From the NCBI RefSeq assembly GCF_947504215.1, contig NZ_CANNGO010000001.1, positions 62,001 through 126,000 on the forward strand: 64,000 nucleotides of DNA, written 5' to 3'. Made by a program: the position numbers and the translations under genes. The notes under the pieces are model-generated. The model searched no databases, was not told the DNA's origin, and worked only from the letters and a program-made list of their open reading frames with translations. This DNA is from an uncultured Ruegeria sp. (GTDB lineage Bacteria > Pseudomonadota > Alphaproteobacteria > Rhodobacterales > Rhodobacteraceae). Below are positions 20,331 to 29,950 of this stretch, one piece after another; the first letter of the stretch is position 1, and the number at the start of each line of letters is the position of its first letter.

Positions 20331-21446
20331 TCATGCGCGCAGGCGGTCCCTGTGACGTGCCAACCAATGGGCGAGCGTCAACAAGGGCAAATCCTTGAAA
20401 ACACTCTGATCAACAAGGTTCATGAATTCTTCGAACGGCAGAATCTGCGTGCGGATATCCTCACCCTCAGTTTCCACACCGCCTACCTCGGTGGTTTCAG
20501 TCAATTCGCCCACTCCAACGTAGAGATAGACATACTCAGTCGACGATCCGCTTGATGAATAAGCGCCGCCCGCATATTCAAGCTTTTCCAAGGTGATTTT
20601 CGCCTCTTCTGTCGCCTCGCGATACGCGGTTTGCTCGGGCGTTTCTCCGGGATCGATCATTCCGGCGACGGGTTCCCACATCCAGGGCTCAGGGTCATCG
20701 ATCAAAAACAACGGCGTTCTGAACTGCTCGACCAACAGGACCGTGTCGCGCACCGGGTCATAAGGCAACACAACTACGGCACTGCCTTGCAACAGTGCAT
20801 TGCGGCTTAGCACAGGACCCATCGAGCCGTCGTGCTGGCGATGCTGCAGTTCGATTTCTTCCAATCCGAGGTAATCAACATAGGCCCGGGTATGACGATG
20901 CACGACGACATCTTCGGCCACATTGCGTGGATCACCGGTTTTGCGTTGTCGCGCAAACAGCTTGGCCCATGCCCGTGTCTGGATCGCAGGCATGCTGCGC
21001 GACATCGCGCGGGCGTCGACCTTGCCGAAATAGGCCATTTCTTCTTCAGCGGCGAGCGTAGTTACCTCGCCCAGCCGATCGACCCAATTCTGCAAAGACC
21101 AGGGATCGCTAGGTATCCACGCACCAGGAGCTGGATAAAACACCTGCGCGGAAGCTTCGCTATCATCCTGCAGAACAACAGTGACCGGTTCTAGATCATA
21201 GTCGAAGCCGCCTTCGTAAAACGCCAGTCTCGCCAAATCCTCAGCCGTCAGTCCACGCACAAGGATACCTTGGGCATTTGCCCGGGCTTCCTGCAGGATC
21301 ATTGGAAAGTCCTGCCCCTGAACTGCGTAAACCATATGGTCAGGAAGGATTGCAGCATACATGGACAGCGCGTTGGCGTCGCGCCCCAAAACACGGTGCA
21401 GCAAGGGCTCGTGCCGCAACGTGCCATATAAGAAAAGATCAGACAC
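20331..21446 (-). CDS. trgB: TrgB: gamma-glutamylcyclotransferase-like plus Nudix fusion
   Basis: The 371-residue protein has two domains. Residues 1-125 resemble AIG2/gamma-glutamylcyclotransferase-like proteins (LFLYGTLRHEPLL, then the acidic FYEGGFDYDLEPV). Residues about 180-360 form an ADP-ribose-pyrophosphatase-like Nudix hydrolase, with the Nudix box GMIDPGETPEQ... REATEEAK. Size, architecture and place between trgA and cysK match the TrgB tellurite-resistance protein of Rhodobacter sphaeroides. The likely reaction is hydrolysis of ADP-ribose or another nucleoside diphosphate derivative. The start is a GTG at 21446 with a modest purine-rich site. Trg-type annotation is by synteny and family memory. 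Confidence 0.87.
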   Translation of the reverse strand: MSDLFLYGTLRHEPLLHRVLGRDANALSMYAAILPDHMVYAVQGQDFPMILQEARANAQGILVRGLTAEDLARLAFYEGGFDYDLEPVTVVLQDDSEASAQVFYPAPGAWIPSDPWSLQNWVDRLGEVTTLAAEEEMAYFGKVDARAMSRSMPAIQTRAWAKLFARQRKTGDPRNVAEDVVVHRHTRAYVDYLGLEEIELQHRQHDGSMGPVLSRNALLQGSAVVVLPYDPVRDTVLLVEQFRTPLFLIDDPEPWMWEPVAGMIDPGETPEQTAYREATEEAKITLEKLEYAGGAYSSSGSSTEYVYLYVGVGELTETTEVGGVETEGEDIRTQILPFEEFMNLVDQSVFKDLPLLTLAHWLARHRDRLRA

Positions 21447-21475
21447 AATTCAGACTTTCACGCCGGACAAAGATA

Positions 21476-21916
21476 TCAGCGCCAACGGCGACTTGCTTCT
21501 TCAGTTGCCAATCCAGCAACCACAGCACCAACGCCCAATGTCACTAGGATTTCGGGAACCAGCAACAGCTGACCATAGTCGAGCCCGATCTTGAAGATGG
21601 CCAATAATGCCTCGAAGGGGCCGTCGTAGCGGTGACGCATTGCCAGACGGAACATCTCGTAGCAGCCTTGTACAAACAGTGCCCAGAAGACCAACGAGGC
21701 AACACCCGTCAGGCCATTGTTTACCCCCGCTGTCCAGCCACGGCCTGCGCGCTTGCCCATGACCTTCCATCCACAGATCCAGCCCAACGCGATGTTTACA
21801 ATGGTGAAATAGCCATAATCTTTGCCTTCTTCACCATTTTCTATGATCATGCTCGACACCAAGAAGGCTATTACCACCAGACAAATGGCGGCAACTAGAC
21901 GTGAGGCACTGGGCAT
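21476..21916 (-). CDS. trgA: TrgA family membrane protein (tellurite resistance)
   Basis: A 146-residue protein with about four hydrophobic segments (roughly residues 5-25, 35-50, 65-90 and 110-135), ending in a basic tail EEASRRWR. Size, topology and position directly before trgB match TrgA, whose loss together with trgB lowers tellurite resistance in Rhodobacter sphaeroides; how it works is unknown. AAGGAACGG precedes ATG 21916. The gene starts 15 bases after the cfa stop and ends 29 bases before trgB, so cfa-trgA-trgB-cysK-mscS may be one long transcript. Confidence 0.85.
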   Translation of the reverse strand: MPSASRLVAAICLVVIAFLVSSMIIENGEEGKDYGYFTIVNIALGWICGWKVMGKRAGRGWTAGVNNGLTGVASLVFWALFVQGCYEMFRLAMRHRYDGPFEALLAIFKIGLDYGQLLLVPEILVTLGVGAVVAGLATEEASRRWR

Positions 21917-21931
21917 TCTGAATTCCGTTCC

Positions 21932-23140
21932 TTAACTGGGCTTTGCTACGGTGATCTGTGTCACATCACAATTGCCTGTGTCAAAGGCCGCTCCGCATGC
22001 GGTCAAATAATAATTCCACATGCGGCGAAAACGCTCATCAAAACCCAATTCTGATACCTGATCCCATTTGGCATTGAACGTCTCGTACCAACGCCGCAAG
22101 GTCAGGTCGTAGCTTTTACCAAATTCTTTGGATCGCACTAGTTTCAACCCCGCCTGATCAATTTGTTCACGCAAAACCGTCGGCGATGGCAGCATCCCAC
22201 CCGGAAAGATGTATTTCTGAATGAAATCAACACCGTTCTTGTAGAATTCCCAGCGGTGGTCTCCGACGGTGATGATCTGAAAAGTGGCTTGCGCCCCGGG
22301 TTTCAGCCTTTCGCGAACCGTGTCAAAGTAAACCGGCCAGTATTTCTGGCCCACCGCTTCGAACATCTCGATCGAGGCAATCCCGTCATAGTGCCCACGC
22401 TCATCTCGGTAGTCTTGCAGCTTGAAATCGACAAGATCAGAAAGTCCTGCCTTTTCTATACGTTGAGAGGCGAATTTCAACTGTTCTTCACTGATCGTCA
22501 AACCTGTTACGCGAAGGCCACGCTCTTTCGCGGCATATTCGGCGAACCCACCCCAACCGCAACCAATCTCAAGGATGTGGTCACCGGGCTTTGCACCCAT
22601 TTCGTCAACCAAGCTTTCGTATTTCGCGGCTTGCGCTTTTTCCAAGCTTTCCTGCCCTGTTTCAAACAGAGCGCTGGAATAGGTCATCGTGTCGTCCAGC
22701 CATAGACCGTAGAAGTCATTGCCCAGATCATAGTGGTAAGAAATGTTCTTTTTGGCCTGCGTCCGGTTGTTACGGTGCAGCCAGAAGCGCAACCGCTCGT
22801 AGGCCTGAACCAGAAACTTACCCGTGAAACCATCATACACTGTTTCAGTTCCCAGATGGACCAGATCCATAAAGGATCGCAAATCAGGCGTGCTCCAATG
22901 TCCGTCCAGGTACGCGTCGGAAAACCCCAGCTCTCCCTCGCGGATTAGTCGGGCAAAAACATCCGGGTCGTGGATATCTACCTGAGCAACGGGACCTGGT
23001 TTGGCGCCCTCAGTGCGAAACGTACGGCCATCTGGCAAGGTGATATCCAGACGGCCAGACTCCATCTTGCCCAGCATCTTGAAAACCTGCGCGAAATATC
23101 TAGGCAGTTTTTTTTGCCCCTCAGTCGTCATAAAGATCAT
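21932..23140 (-). CDS. cfa: cyclopropane-fatty-acyl-phospholipid synthase family protein
   Basis: This enzyme class adds a methylene bridge from S-adenosylmethionine to unsaturated phospholipid acyl chains in the membrane. The SAM-binding motif is EIGCGWGGFAEYAA. NISYHYDLGNDFYGLWLD, with TMTYSSALF after it, is the family signature, and the C-terminal MLPSPTV region is also typical. I chose ATG 23140 (402 residues), behind GGGAGAG, over a TTG at 23197. In R. sphaeroides a cfa gene sits beside a photolyase in the singlet-oxygen (RpoE-ChrR) regulon; the same pairing occurs here, 69 bases after phr. Confidence 0.92.
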   Translation of the reverse strand: MIFMTTEGQKKLPRYFAQVFKMLGKMESGRLDITLPDGRTFRTEGAKPGPVAQVDIHDPDVFARLIREGELGFSDAYLDGHWSTPDLRSFMDLVHLGTETVYDGFTGKFLVQAYERLRFWLHRNNRTQAKKNISYHYDLGNDFYGLWLDDTMTYSSALFETGQESLEKAQAAKYESLVDEMGAKPGDHILEIGCGWGGFAEYAAKERGLRVTGLTISEEQLKFASQRIEKAGLSDLVDFKLQDYRDERGHYDGIASIEMFEAVGQKYWPVYFDTVRERLKPGAQATFQIITVGDHRWEFYKNGVDFIQKYIFPGGMLPSPTVLREQIDQAGLKLVRSKEFGKSYDLTLRRWYETFNAKWDQVSELGFDERFRRMWNYYLTACGAAFDTGNCDVTQITVAKPS

Positions 23141-23209
23141 CCGCTCTCCCCTTTGCGGTGCCTCTAGAAGGCTAGGCCGCGATTCTGTTTCTGGCAAGTT
23201 TTCAGTTCC

Positions 23210-24634
23210 TTACTGGCTTTTTCGGCATTCATACGCGGCCAGCGCACGGCGTCGCCCATCCGGCAATGCGACGACAGGTTTTGGGTAATCTGTGTCGGGC
23301 CGGATGTTCCACGATCTCGGAACGGCATCGAAATAGGCAAGTGCGGTATCGCTTGGATCGGCCTGACCCTCTGCAATCCACCGCCGTATGTAAGCGCCAT
23401 CGGGATCAAACCGCTCCTGTTGTGTCTGTGGATTGAATATCCGGAAAAACGGCGACGCGTCGGGGCCTGATCCGGCCACCCATTGCCACCCCATTGCGTT
23501 AGCAGCCGGATCCCAATCGATCAGGCAGTCCGCGAACCAATCCATGCCAATCTTCCAGTGAGTCATGAGATGTTTGGTCAGGTAGCTGCCGACAATCATT
23601 CGCGCGCGGTTGTGCATACGCCCGGTGACATACATCTGCCGCAAACCCGCATCGACGACCGGAATGCCTGTTCTGGCCTGCTGCCAAGCCACCACATCAG
23701 GATGGTTTGGATCGATATTCCAGGGAAACCCATCCCATTCCGGTTTCCAATTGCCGGTCAAAAGGCGTGGCGTGTGATACATCAGGTGGTACGCAAACTC
23801 ACGCCAAACAAGCTGGCGCAAGTACGCCTCAGTCCCGGACACGCCCATCATGGCGGCGCGCTGCACCCTGTGCCACGCGGTACGTGGCCCGATTTCACCT
23901 AATGAGAGGTACTCTGACAGGTTCGATGTCCCGTCCCGGTCTAACCTGTCCCGATGGTTGGAATACCCGCTGACGCGGTCCAGAAAACCGTCCAGATGAT
24001 CAAGCGCCGCCTTTTCACCCGGCTGAACATACGGGCTGACGACAAAAAGCCCGCGGTTCATAGCCGTTCCTAACTTCCATGAAGCCAGATCATCAGAAGC
24101 AGGCCATTGCTTCGGCGCTGGCAGCCGCGTCGGCGCCGCATCTGGAACAGAAACCTCTCGCGACTGAACCGCCCGCCACATTGGCGTGAAAACACGAAAC
24201 GGCTGTCCCGCTTTGGTTGCAACGGTCCAGGGTTCGAACAGAAGATGACCGGCAAACGACTTTGCCTGCACGCTTTGAGCGCTCAAAGTCGATTTGATCA
24301 TTGTATCGCGTTCGATCGCTTCTGGATCGTAAGCACGAGACCAGTAAACGGACTTGGCCCCGGTTTCGGAGATCAAATGCTGCAATTGATCCAAGGCATT
24401 GCCGCGACGCAGGATCAGTCGACTCCCAATTTGCCTTAGCGACTGGTCAAACTCTTCCAACCCCAGCCCAAGGCGCCACTTTGGTGCTGCACCCAAATGC
24501 TGGGCCAGATCGTCCAATATGAAGACTGGGATGATGGGGCGGCCTGTTTCCACAGCCGCCGTAAGTGCCGGATGATCCGACAGGCGCAAATCCCGTCGGA
24601 ACCACAAAATAATCGGAGACTGCCCCTGTGACAT
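23210..24634 (-). CDS. phrB: deoxyribodipyrimidine photolyase
   Basis: This is a class-I-type CPD photolyase that uses light and FADH- to split UV-made pyrimidine dimers. The 474-residue protein has the N-terminal antenna Rossmann domain (IILWFRRDLRLSDHPAL at residues 8-24) and the C-terminal FAD domain with RQLVWREFAYHL, TGRMHNRARM and DWDPAANAMGWQWVAG. Length is normal for the family. The start at ATG 24634 lies 48 bases from the upstream gene, and a sigma-E-like promoter sits in that gap. With cfa directly downstream it forms a repair and membrane-protection pair. Confidence 0.95.
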   Translation of the reverse strand: MSQGQSPIILWFRRDLRLSDHPALTAAVETGRPIIPVFILDDLAQHLGAAPKWRLGLGLEEFDQSLRQIGSRLILRRGNALDQLQHLISETGAKSVYWSRAYDPEAIERDTMIKSTLSAQSVQAKSFAGHLLFEPWTVATKAGQPFRVFTPMWRAVQSREVSVPDAAPTRLPAPKQWPASDDLASWKLGTAMNRGLFVVSPYVQPGEKAALDHLDGFLDRVSGYSNHRDRLDRDGTSNLSEYLSLGEIGPRTAWHRVQRAAMMGVSGTEAYLRQLVWREFAYHLMYHTPRLLTGNWKPEWDGFPWNIDPNHPDVVAWQQARTGIPVVDAGLRQMYVTGRMHNRARMIVGSYLTKHLMTHWKIGMDWFADCLIDWDPAANAMGWQWVAGSGPDASPFFRIFNPQTQQERFDPDGAYIRRWIAEGQADPSDTALAYFDAVPRSWNIRPDTDYPKPVVALPDGRRRALAAYECRKSQ

Positions 24635-24655
24635 ACATGTCCTGATGTTTTCTTC

Positions 24656-24685
24656 GTTATACGAGGCCGAGCAAAATTTGGATCA
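24656..24685 (-). promoter_or_regulatory. candidate RpoE/ChrR-type promoter for phrB-cfa
   Basis: Read on the minus strand, TGATCC (24685-24680) is followed by an 18-base spacer and TATAAC (24661-24656), 22 bases before the photolyase ATG. The R. sphaeroides sigma-E that answers singlet oxygen uses TGATCC with 18-base spacing and a TAAGA-like -10, so the -35 and the spacing match exactly and the -10 partly. The -35 overlaps the stop codon of the upstream cysteine-desulfurase-like gene. Neither rpoE nor chrR is in this window. Confidence 0.55.
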
Positions 24686-25909
24686 CAAAACGCGTTCAAG
24701 TGCCCCTAAAAGTTGATCAATTTCATTTTTCGCGGTGTAATGCGTGAAACTGATCCGAAGAACGCCCTGCGCTGGATCGACACCCATAGCTTGCAACGGT
24801 CGCGACGCATAAAAGTCTCCGCCGCCAGCCATGATACCATGCTGCGCAAGTTCCGCCGCAACTGGTTCTGCTGGGCGATTCAACGACAACGCGACCGTCG
24901 GCGCCCGCATAGACGCATCTGACGGGCCAATCAAACGGACGGCATTTCGATCTTTCACAGCGTCCAGCACCGGTTGCAGCAAAGCAACCTCGAACGACCG
25001 CATCAGATCATGAACAAAGGCTCCTTGCTCGGCTGCGCCTGTCTTTGGCCCACTGTGATGGCCACACAGCTGTTCCACATAATCCGCCATCCCGGCGCTT
25101 GCTGCAATCTGAGCATGATCCGGGCCGGCCGGAGTGAATCGTTTGTACAAAACATCGCCGTTAAAATAATGCGCCTGGTTGGGCAGCAGCTCTCCAAGTG
25201 TACGGCGAATGACCATGCAGCCTTGATGCGGCCCATAGGTCTTGTAGGCAGAAAACAGGTAGATGTCCGGGCCTAAATCGCCGACATTCGGGAACCCATG
25301 CGGCGCGTATGATACGCCGTCCACGCATACAAACGCACCTGCAGCATGGGCGATTGCAGTGATCTCGGTAACCGGATTGATCTCACCCACCACGTTCGAA
25401 CAATGGGGAAAGCAGACAAGACGCACTTTTTCATCCAGCAGGTTTTCCAGATCTTGTGGGTTCAGCGACCCGGTATCAGGATCGATCTGCCATTCCCGCA
25501 CCTCGATTCCAGCGTCTGCCAGACGCCGCCACGGGCCGGAATTGGCCTCATGGTCCTGATCAGTCACAATTATGGCCTCGCCTGGTTTCATCCACTGCCG
25601 GAACGCCTGCGCCAGAACATACGTGTTTTGCGTGGTCGAAGGGCCAAAGCTCAACTCATCCGTATCTACGCCCAGAATGGCGGCCATCCGGCTGCGTGCC
25701 TCATCCATCTCTTGCCCGGCAAGCCGGCTGGCCTCGTACGCGGCGTAGGGTTGAACCTTGCGCTGAGTATAAAACCGCGTCAGCCGGTCAATAACCGGCT
25801 TGCAAGTATATGATCCGCCTGCATTTTCGAAAAACGCTTGCCCTGCCAGGCTGGGTTCGGAAAAAGCGGGAAACTGTGCCCGAACGAAATCGATATCCAG
25901 AGAGCTCAT
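24683..25909 (-). CDS. cysteine desulfurase-like PLP aminotransferase-class-V protein
   Basis: The 408-residue fold type I PLP enzyme resembles the VC1184-like cysteine desulfurase subfamily. The opening FFENAGGSYTCKPVI and HEANSGPWRRLADAG match that group; the PLP lysine is in LFSAYKTYGPHQG, and Asp/His of CVDGVSYAPH contact the cofactor. The family is named for resemblance to NifS/SufS, but cysteine desulfurase activity is unproven, and no SUF or ISC genes are nearby. It has its own start at ATG 25909 after a 259-base gap. Its 3' end carries the -35 of the phr-cfa promoter. Confidence 0.85.
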   Translation of the reverse strand: MSSLDIDFVRAQFPAFSEPSLAGQAFFENAGGSYTCKPVIDRLTRFYTQRKVQPYAAYEASRLAGQEMDEARSRMAAILGVDTDELSFGPSTTQNTYVLAQAFRQWMKPGEAIIVTDQDHEANSGPWRRLADAGIEVREWQIDPDTGSLNPQDLENLLDEKVRLVCFPHCSNVVGEINPVTEITAIAHAAGAFVCVDGVSYAPHGFPNVGDLGPDIYLFSAYKTYGPHQGCMVIRRTLGELLPNQAHYFNGDVLYKRFTPAGPDHAQIAASAGMADYVEQLCGHHSGPKTGAAEQGAFVHDLMRSFEVALLQPVLDAVKDRNAVRLIGPSDASMRAPTVALSLNRPAEPVAAELAQHGIMAGGGDFYASRPLQAMGVDPAQGVLRISFTHYTAKNEIDQLLGALERVL

Positions 25910-26114
25910 CGCATCTCACTCCTCAGTCATGCTGCACATCAAAGAGGAGCCGGCGCATGTTTCCGGACACCTCAGAAATCATGGCAGGTCTTCCAGCCTC
26001 GCCGAAACCTTGGTCACCACCACATGGCATCGGCAGTTCTATGGATTGAATGCGAACCCTAGGAACGAGGTTACGTTGCCGGTGGACCCTGCGCAGGTCA
26101 AGCGCGGCATTCAA

Positions 26115-26143
26115 ACAAAAAGGCCGGCCCCTTGGATCCGGCC
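26115..26143 (-). terminator. rho-independent terminator after pyrH
   Basis: On the minus strand GGCCGG pairs with CCGGCC across a ten-base loop and is followed by TTTTTTG, starting 26 bases after the pyrH stop. This separates pyrH from the cysteine-desulfurase-like gene downstream. The 200 bases beyond, to 25910, hold no supported gene. Confidence 0.88.
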
Positions 26144-26168
26144 AATTGCAGATCTCTGGTCGAAATCG

Positions 26169-26921
26169 TCAGCCTTGAACCTTTGTATAGGTCCCCTCGC
26201 CCGCCAGAATGCCGCGGAACCCGCCGGGTTCATCCAAGCCGAATACGATCAAGGGTAGGTTGTTGTCCCGCGCCAATGCAATGGCCGAGGCGTCCATGAC
26301 CCGCAGGCGTTTGGCCAGAACATCGTCATAGGTCACTGTGTCATAGCGCACCGCATCCGCATGTTCCTTAGGGTCCTTATCGTAAACACCGTCAACGCCA
26401 TTCTTGCCCATAAAAATAGCCTCGCACGCCATTTCGTTGGCGCGCAGCGTGGCAGCGGTGTCCGTGGTGAAATACGGGTTGCCTGTTCCCGCGGCGAAAA
26501 TGCAGACCCGCTTCTTTTCAAGGTGACGCACCGCGCGGCGGCGAATATAGGGCTCACACACTTCATCCATGCGAATGGCCGAGATTACACGGGTGAACAC
26601 CCCAACCTCTTCCAATGCAGATTGCATCCCCAGCGCATTCATGACGGTGGCCAGCATCCCCATGTAATCCGCTGTCGTCCGTTCCATCCCCTGGGCCGAG
26701 CCGCTGAGGCCACGGAAAATGTTGCCACCGCCGATAACCATGCAAATCTCGACGCCCATATCATGCACTGATTTGACCTCTTGCGCGATGCGCTGGACCG
26801 TTGGCGGGTGCAAACCGAATCCCTGATCCCCCATCAAAGCCTCACCCGAAATCTTCAACATCACGCGTTTATACGTTGTTTTAGTGGCTTCTTCGGTGTC
26901 GATGGATGGGGAAAGGCTCAT
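26169..26921 (-). CDS. pyrH: UMP kinase
   Basis: PyrH phosphorylates UMP to UDP with ATP in pyrimidine synthesis. The 250-residue protein has the amino-acid-kinase fold: [14 protein letters not shown] near residues 23-36, GGGNIFRG for nucleotide and UMP binding, [16 protein letters not shown], and the [12 protein letters not shown] loop. The usual partner frr (ribosome recycling factor) is not downstream; a terminator follows instead. An N-terminal stretch of about 15 residues precedes the conserved core. It is divergent from miaA. Confidence 0.96.
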   Translation of the reverse strand: MSLSPSIDTEEATKTTYKRVMLKISGEALMGDQGFGLHPPTVQRIAQEVKSVHDMGVEICMVIGGGNIFRGLSGSAQGMERTTADYMGMLATVMNALGMQSALEEVGVFTRVISAIRMDEVCEPYIRRRAVRHLEKKRVCIFAAGTGNPYFTTDTAATLRANEMACEAIFMGKNGVDGVYDKDPKEHADAVRYDTVTYDDVLAKRLRVMDASAIALARDNNLPLIVFGLDEPGGFRGILAGEGTYTKVQG

Positions 26922-27018
26922 ATTGCGCTCCGGGCTGGCACGGGTTTATTTTCCGGCGCAAAATGAAGCAAAAGCGCCGCAGGTTCAATGCGGTTGGTAA
27001 GGAATGAGGCAACCCCGA

Positions 27019-27912
27019 ATGACCGGCCATTCAGCATCACAAATCCTAGACCGCCTGCCCCCGATCCCAGAGGGTAAACCGGTGCTGATCGCAGGCCCCA
27101 CTGCGTCGGGAAAATCAGCGCTGGCCTTGCAGATTGCCGAGACCTTCGGCGGCGTCATCGTGAACGCCGATGCCAGTCAGGTCTATGATTGCTGGCGGGT
27201 CATCTCTGCCCGCCCGTCCGCCGAAGAAGAAGCCCGCGCCCCACACAAGCTTTATGGCCACATCCCCTTTGATCAGGAATATTCGACCGGGCACTGGCTG
27301 CGCGAGGTTGTTCCATTGCTGACAGGCGGTCAACGCCCGATAATCGTAGGCGGCACTGGCCTGTACTTTACCGCGTTGACCGAAGGCATGGCGGAAATTC
27401 CAACCACACCCGCGGATGTGAGGTCATTGGCCGACCAGATGTCGCTGACCGAACTAATGGCAGGCGTTGACGATCTGACACTTGAACGGCTGGACACCAA
27501 CAATCGTGTCCGTGTTCAACGCGCCTGGGAGGTGCAGCAGGCGACCGGGCGCAGCCTGCTATCTTGGCAGTCTGAAACACCCGCCCCGGATCTGACTTTG
27601 TCGAATGCCGTTCCCATCGTCTTTGATGTCGACAAGGCCTGGCTGCTGGGTCGGATCACCCGGCGCTTTGATCAGATGCTGGAAATGGGCGCCTTGGACG
27701 AAGTAAAGGCCATGCGCGATCGATATGACCCGTCACTACCGGCTTATAAGGCGATAGGTGTTCCCGAACTGACCGCGTATCTTGACGGAGAGATGACGCT
27801 GGATCAGGCCCGAGAAAAAGCCACAATCTCGACCCGGCAATTTGCAAAGCGACAACGGACTTGGCTTCGCGCCCGGATGAAAGAATGGTATCATATTGAT
27901 TTCTCAAGGTGA
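27019..27912 (+). CDS. miaA: tRNA dimethylallyltransferase
   Basis: MiaA adds a dimethylallyl group to A37 of tRNAs reading UNN codons. The Walker A motif GPTASGKS lies near residue 25 and DASQVYDCW follows; [12 protein letters not shown] and the YKAIGVPEL region are family signatures. I prefer ATG 27019 (297 residues), with GAGG nine bases upstream; ATG 27004 directly abuts AAGGA, which is too close. It is divergent from pyrH. No miaB partner lies here. Confidence 0.94.
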   Translation: MTGHSASQILDRLPPIPEGKPVLIAGPTASGKSALALQIAETFGGVIVNADASQVYDCWRVISARPSAEEEARAPHKLYGHIPFDQEYSTGHWLREVVPLLTGGQRPIIVGGTGLYFTALTEGMAEIPTTPADVRSLADQMSLTELMAGVDDLTLERLDTNNRVRVQRAWEVQQATGRSLLSWQSETPAPDLTLSNAVPIVFDVDKAWLLGRITRRFDQMLEMGALDEVKAMRDRYDPSLPAYKAIGVPELTAYLDGEMTLDQAREKATISTRQFAKRQRTWLRARMKEWYHIDFSR

Positions 27913-28259
27913 TACTTTGGTAAGGCGTATTCTTTCCTGCGAGCCGCTCCGTGATCGTCGATGTTCGATAGTGGGAAGGATAACCCACGCTTGCTTATCT
28001 AGTGTCTCACTTTGATAAGTGGGCGAATCCCCATCGGATTGTTCTGGCATAGCCCTTTAAACTCGTATCAACGATGTCGTTTTTTTGCCATCTATGACGA
28101 TTTCGAACATTGACCTGATGCAAATTCTGGTGCCGAATGCGCCCATGGGGATGCTGAGAATCCAAAAAAGAAAACCCATCGACCTACCTTGCGGCGCCTG
28201 CTGCGCCGGGTAGCTCTGATCTTCACAATAAAAAAACTGTGTCACAGGGAGATGCATTT
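27913..28259 (+). other. leader region of the ABC importer operon
   Basis: These 347 bases hold no gene. An interrupted inverted repeat lies at 27984-28023: CCCAC plus CTTATC on the left, GATAAGTGGG on the right, a possible operator. A perfect six-pair hairpin, CGGCGC-CTGCT-GCGCCG, is at 28192-28208, ahead of the GGGAG ribosome-binding site. The promoter of the ABC operon should be here; I could not fix -35/-10 boxes with confidence. Confidence 0.4.
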
Positions 28260-29930
28260 ATGACAAATCAAACAACCACCGGAGCACCGGTACACTGGGC
28301 GGCTGAGATGCACGCCCAGGAGTATCGGGACGGTAAGTTAAATCGCCGCGAGTTCCTAACTCGCACCACAGGGCTGGGCCTGACGGCCGCCGCAGCCTAT
28401 GGGATGATCGGATTGGCTGCACCTGCCCGCGCGGAAGGTGAAGACGCTAAGCAGGAAGGCGGTACAATCCGCGTTCAGCAGGAAGTACGCGCTTTGAAAG
28501 ACCCGCGTACCTATGACTGGTCTCAGATCGCAAACGTAACCCGTGGCACTATGGAATATCTGGTCGAGTATAACTCGGACGGTACATTCCGCGGCATGCT
28601 GCTGGAAGGCTGGGAAGTCAACGACGATGCGACCGTTTACACATTGAAAGTCCGTCCGGGCGTCAAATGGAACAACGGAGACGATTTCACCGCCGACGAC
28701 GTTGCCCGCAATATCGCGCGCTGGTGTGACAAGAGCTCGGAAACCAACTCGATGGCGGGTCGTTTTGCGACCTTGATTGACGCTGACTCAGGTCAGGCAA
28801 TTGACGGCGCGATCGAAGTTGTGGACGCAAATACGGTTAACCTTAACCTGCCCAACTCTGACATCTCGCTGATCGCAGGTATGGCCGACTATCCGGCCGC
28901 TATCGTGCACAGCTCGTTCAGCGAAACCGATCTGCTCAACAATGTAGGCACCGGTGCCTACCTGATTGAAGAGCTGGAAGTTGGTGTGAAAGCATCGCTG
29001 GTCCGCAACGAAGACCACACCTGGTGGGGCGAAGAAGTCTTTGGCCGTCCGGCGCTGGACCGCATCGAGTACATCGACTACGGCACCGATCCTTCCGCTT
29101 GGCTGGCTGCTTTAGAATCCGACGAAGTCGACATGCTGTACGAGTCGGTCGGTGAATTCATCGATGTGATGGACAGCCTCGGCTATGTGAAATCGGAAGT
29201 TGTCACGATGAACACCATCGTTGTTCGACCGAACCAGCTGGCCGAAATCGACGGCAAAAAGCCCTATGCGGACAAGCGTGTGCGCCAGGCTCTGCAGATG
29301 GCCGTGGACAACGCGGTTTGTCTCGAACTCGGATATGGTGGCCGTGGGTCGCCTGCTGAAAATCACCATGTTGGCCCGATTCACCCGGATTACTTCGAAC
29401 TGCCTCCACAGAAAGTCGACCCGGAAGGGGCTCGCGCTCTGATGGAAGAAGCCGGAATGGCCGATTTCGAGCATGAGTTGATGTCAATCGATGATGACTG
29501 GCGCCGCAACACTACTGACGCCGTGGCCGCGCAGCTGCGTGACGCGGGCATCAAGGTCAAGCGGACGGTTCTGCCAGGCAACACCTTCTGGAACGACTGG
29601 GCCAAGTACCCATACAGCTCGACCAACTGGAACCACCGTCCTCTGGGTGTTCAAATCTGGGCGCTGGCCTATCGTTCGGGCGAGGCCTGGAACGAATTCG
29701 GCTGGGCCAACCCTGATTTCGATAACTTGCTGACCGAGGCACTGGCCATTGCCGACGCTGATAAGCGTCGCGAAGTTGTCGCCAAAGGCGAAGCGATGAT
29801 CCAGGAAGAAGGCGTGACCGTTCAGCCGTACTGGCGGTCGCTCTATCGTCACATGAAGGATGGCCTGGTGGGCACCGACATGCATGTGTCGTTCGAACAC
29901 CATCACTACAAGTGGGGTTGGGCTGCGTAA
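28260..29930 (+). CDS. ABC transporter substrate-binding protein (SBP_bac_5, peptide/nickel type), Tat-exported
   Basis: This is the periplasmic receptor of a peptide-type importer. The 556-residue protein starts at ATG 28260 behind GGGAG. It has a twin-arginine signal ([19 protein letters not shown], ending APARA near residue 60), so it is probably exported folded. SBP family 5 follows, with [20 protein letters not shown], the canonical domain-I motif. Relatives bind di- or oligopeptides, opines, glutathione or nickel; the ligand here is unknown. A stable hairpin after the gene may raise its mRNA level over that of the permeases. Confidence 0.92.
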   Translation: MTNQTTTGAPVHWAAEMHAQEYRDGKLNRREFLTRTTGLGLTAAAAYGMIGLAAPARAEGEDAKQEGGTIRVQQEVRALKDPRTYDWSQIANVTRGTMEYLVEYNSDGTFRGMLLEGWEVNDDATVYTLKVRPGVKWNNGDDFTADDVARNIARWCDKSSETNSMAGRFATLIDADSGQAIDGAIEVVDANTVNLNLPNSDISLIAGMADYPAAIVHSSFSETDLLNNVGTGAYLIEELEVGVKASLVRNEDHTWWGEEVFGRPALDRIEYIDYGTDPSAWLAALESDEVDMLYESVGEFIDVMDSLGYVKSEVVTMNTIVVRPNQLAEIDGKKPYADKRVRQALQMAVDNAVCLELGYGGRGSPAENHHVGPIHPDYFELPPQKVDPEGARALMEEAGMADFEHELMSIDDDWRRNTTDAVAAQLRDAGIKVKRTVLPGNTFWNDWAKYPYSSTNWNHRPLGVQIWALAYRSGEAWNEFGWANPDFDNLLTEALAIADADKRREVVAKGEAMIQEEGVTVQPYWRSLYRHMKDGLVGTDMHVSFEHHHYKWGWAA

Positions 29931-29950
29931 AACCCGCCTGCTCACCCTCC

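Noticed and set aside
19504-20355. 283-codon open frame on the plus strand
   Set aside because: It covers cysK in antisense and lacks a ribosome-binding site.
25923-26114. 63-codon minus-strand frame and a TTGACC ... TAACCT pair suggesting a MerR-type promoter
   Set aside because: The spacing is 22 bases, too long for MerR-type promoters, the dyad is off-centre, no MerR gene is near, and the short peptide matches nothing I know.
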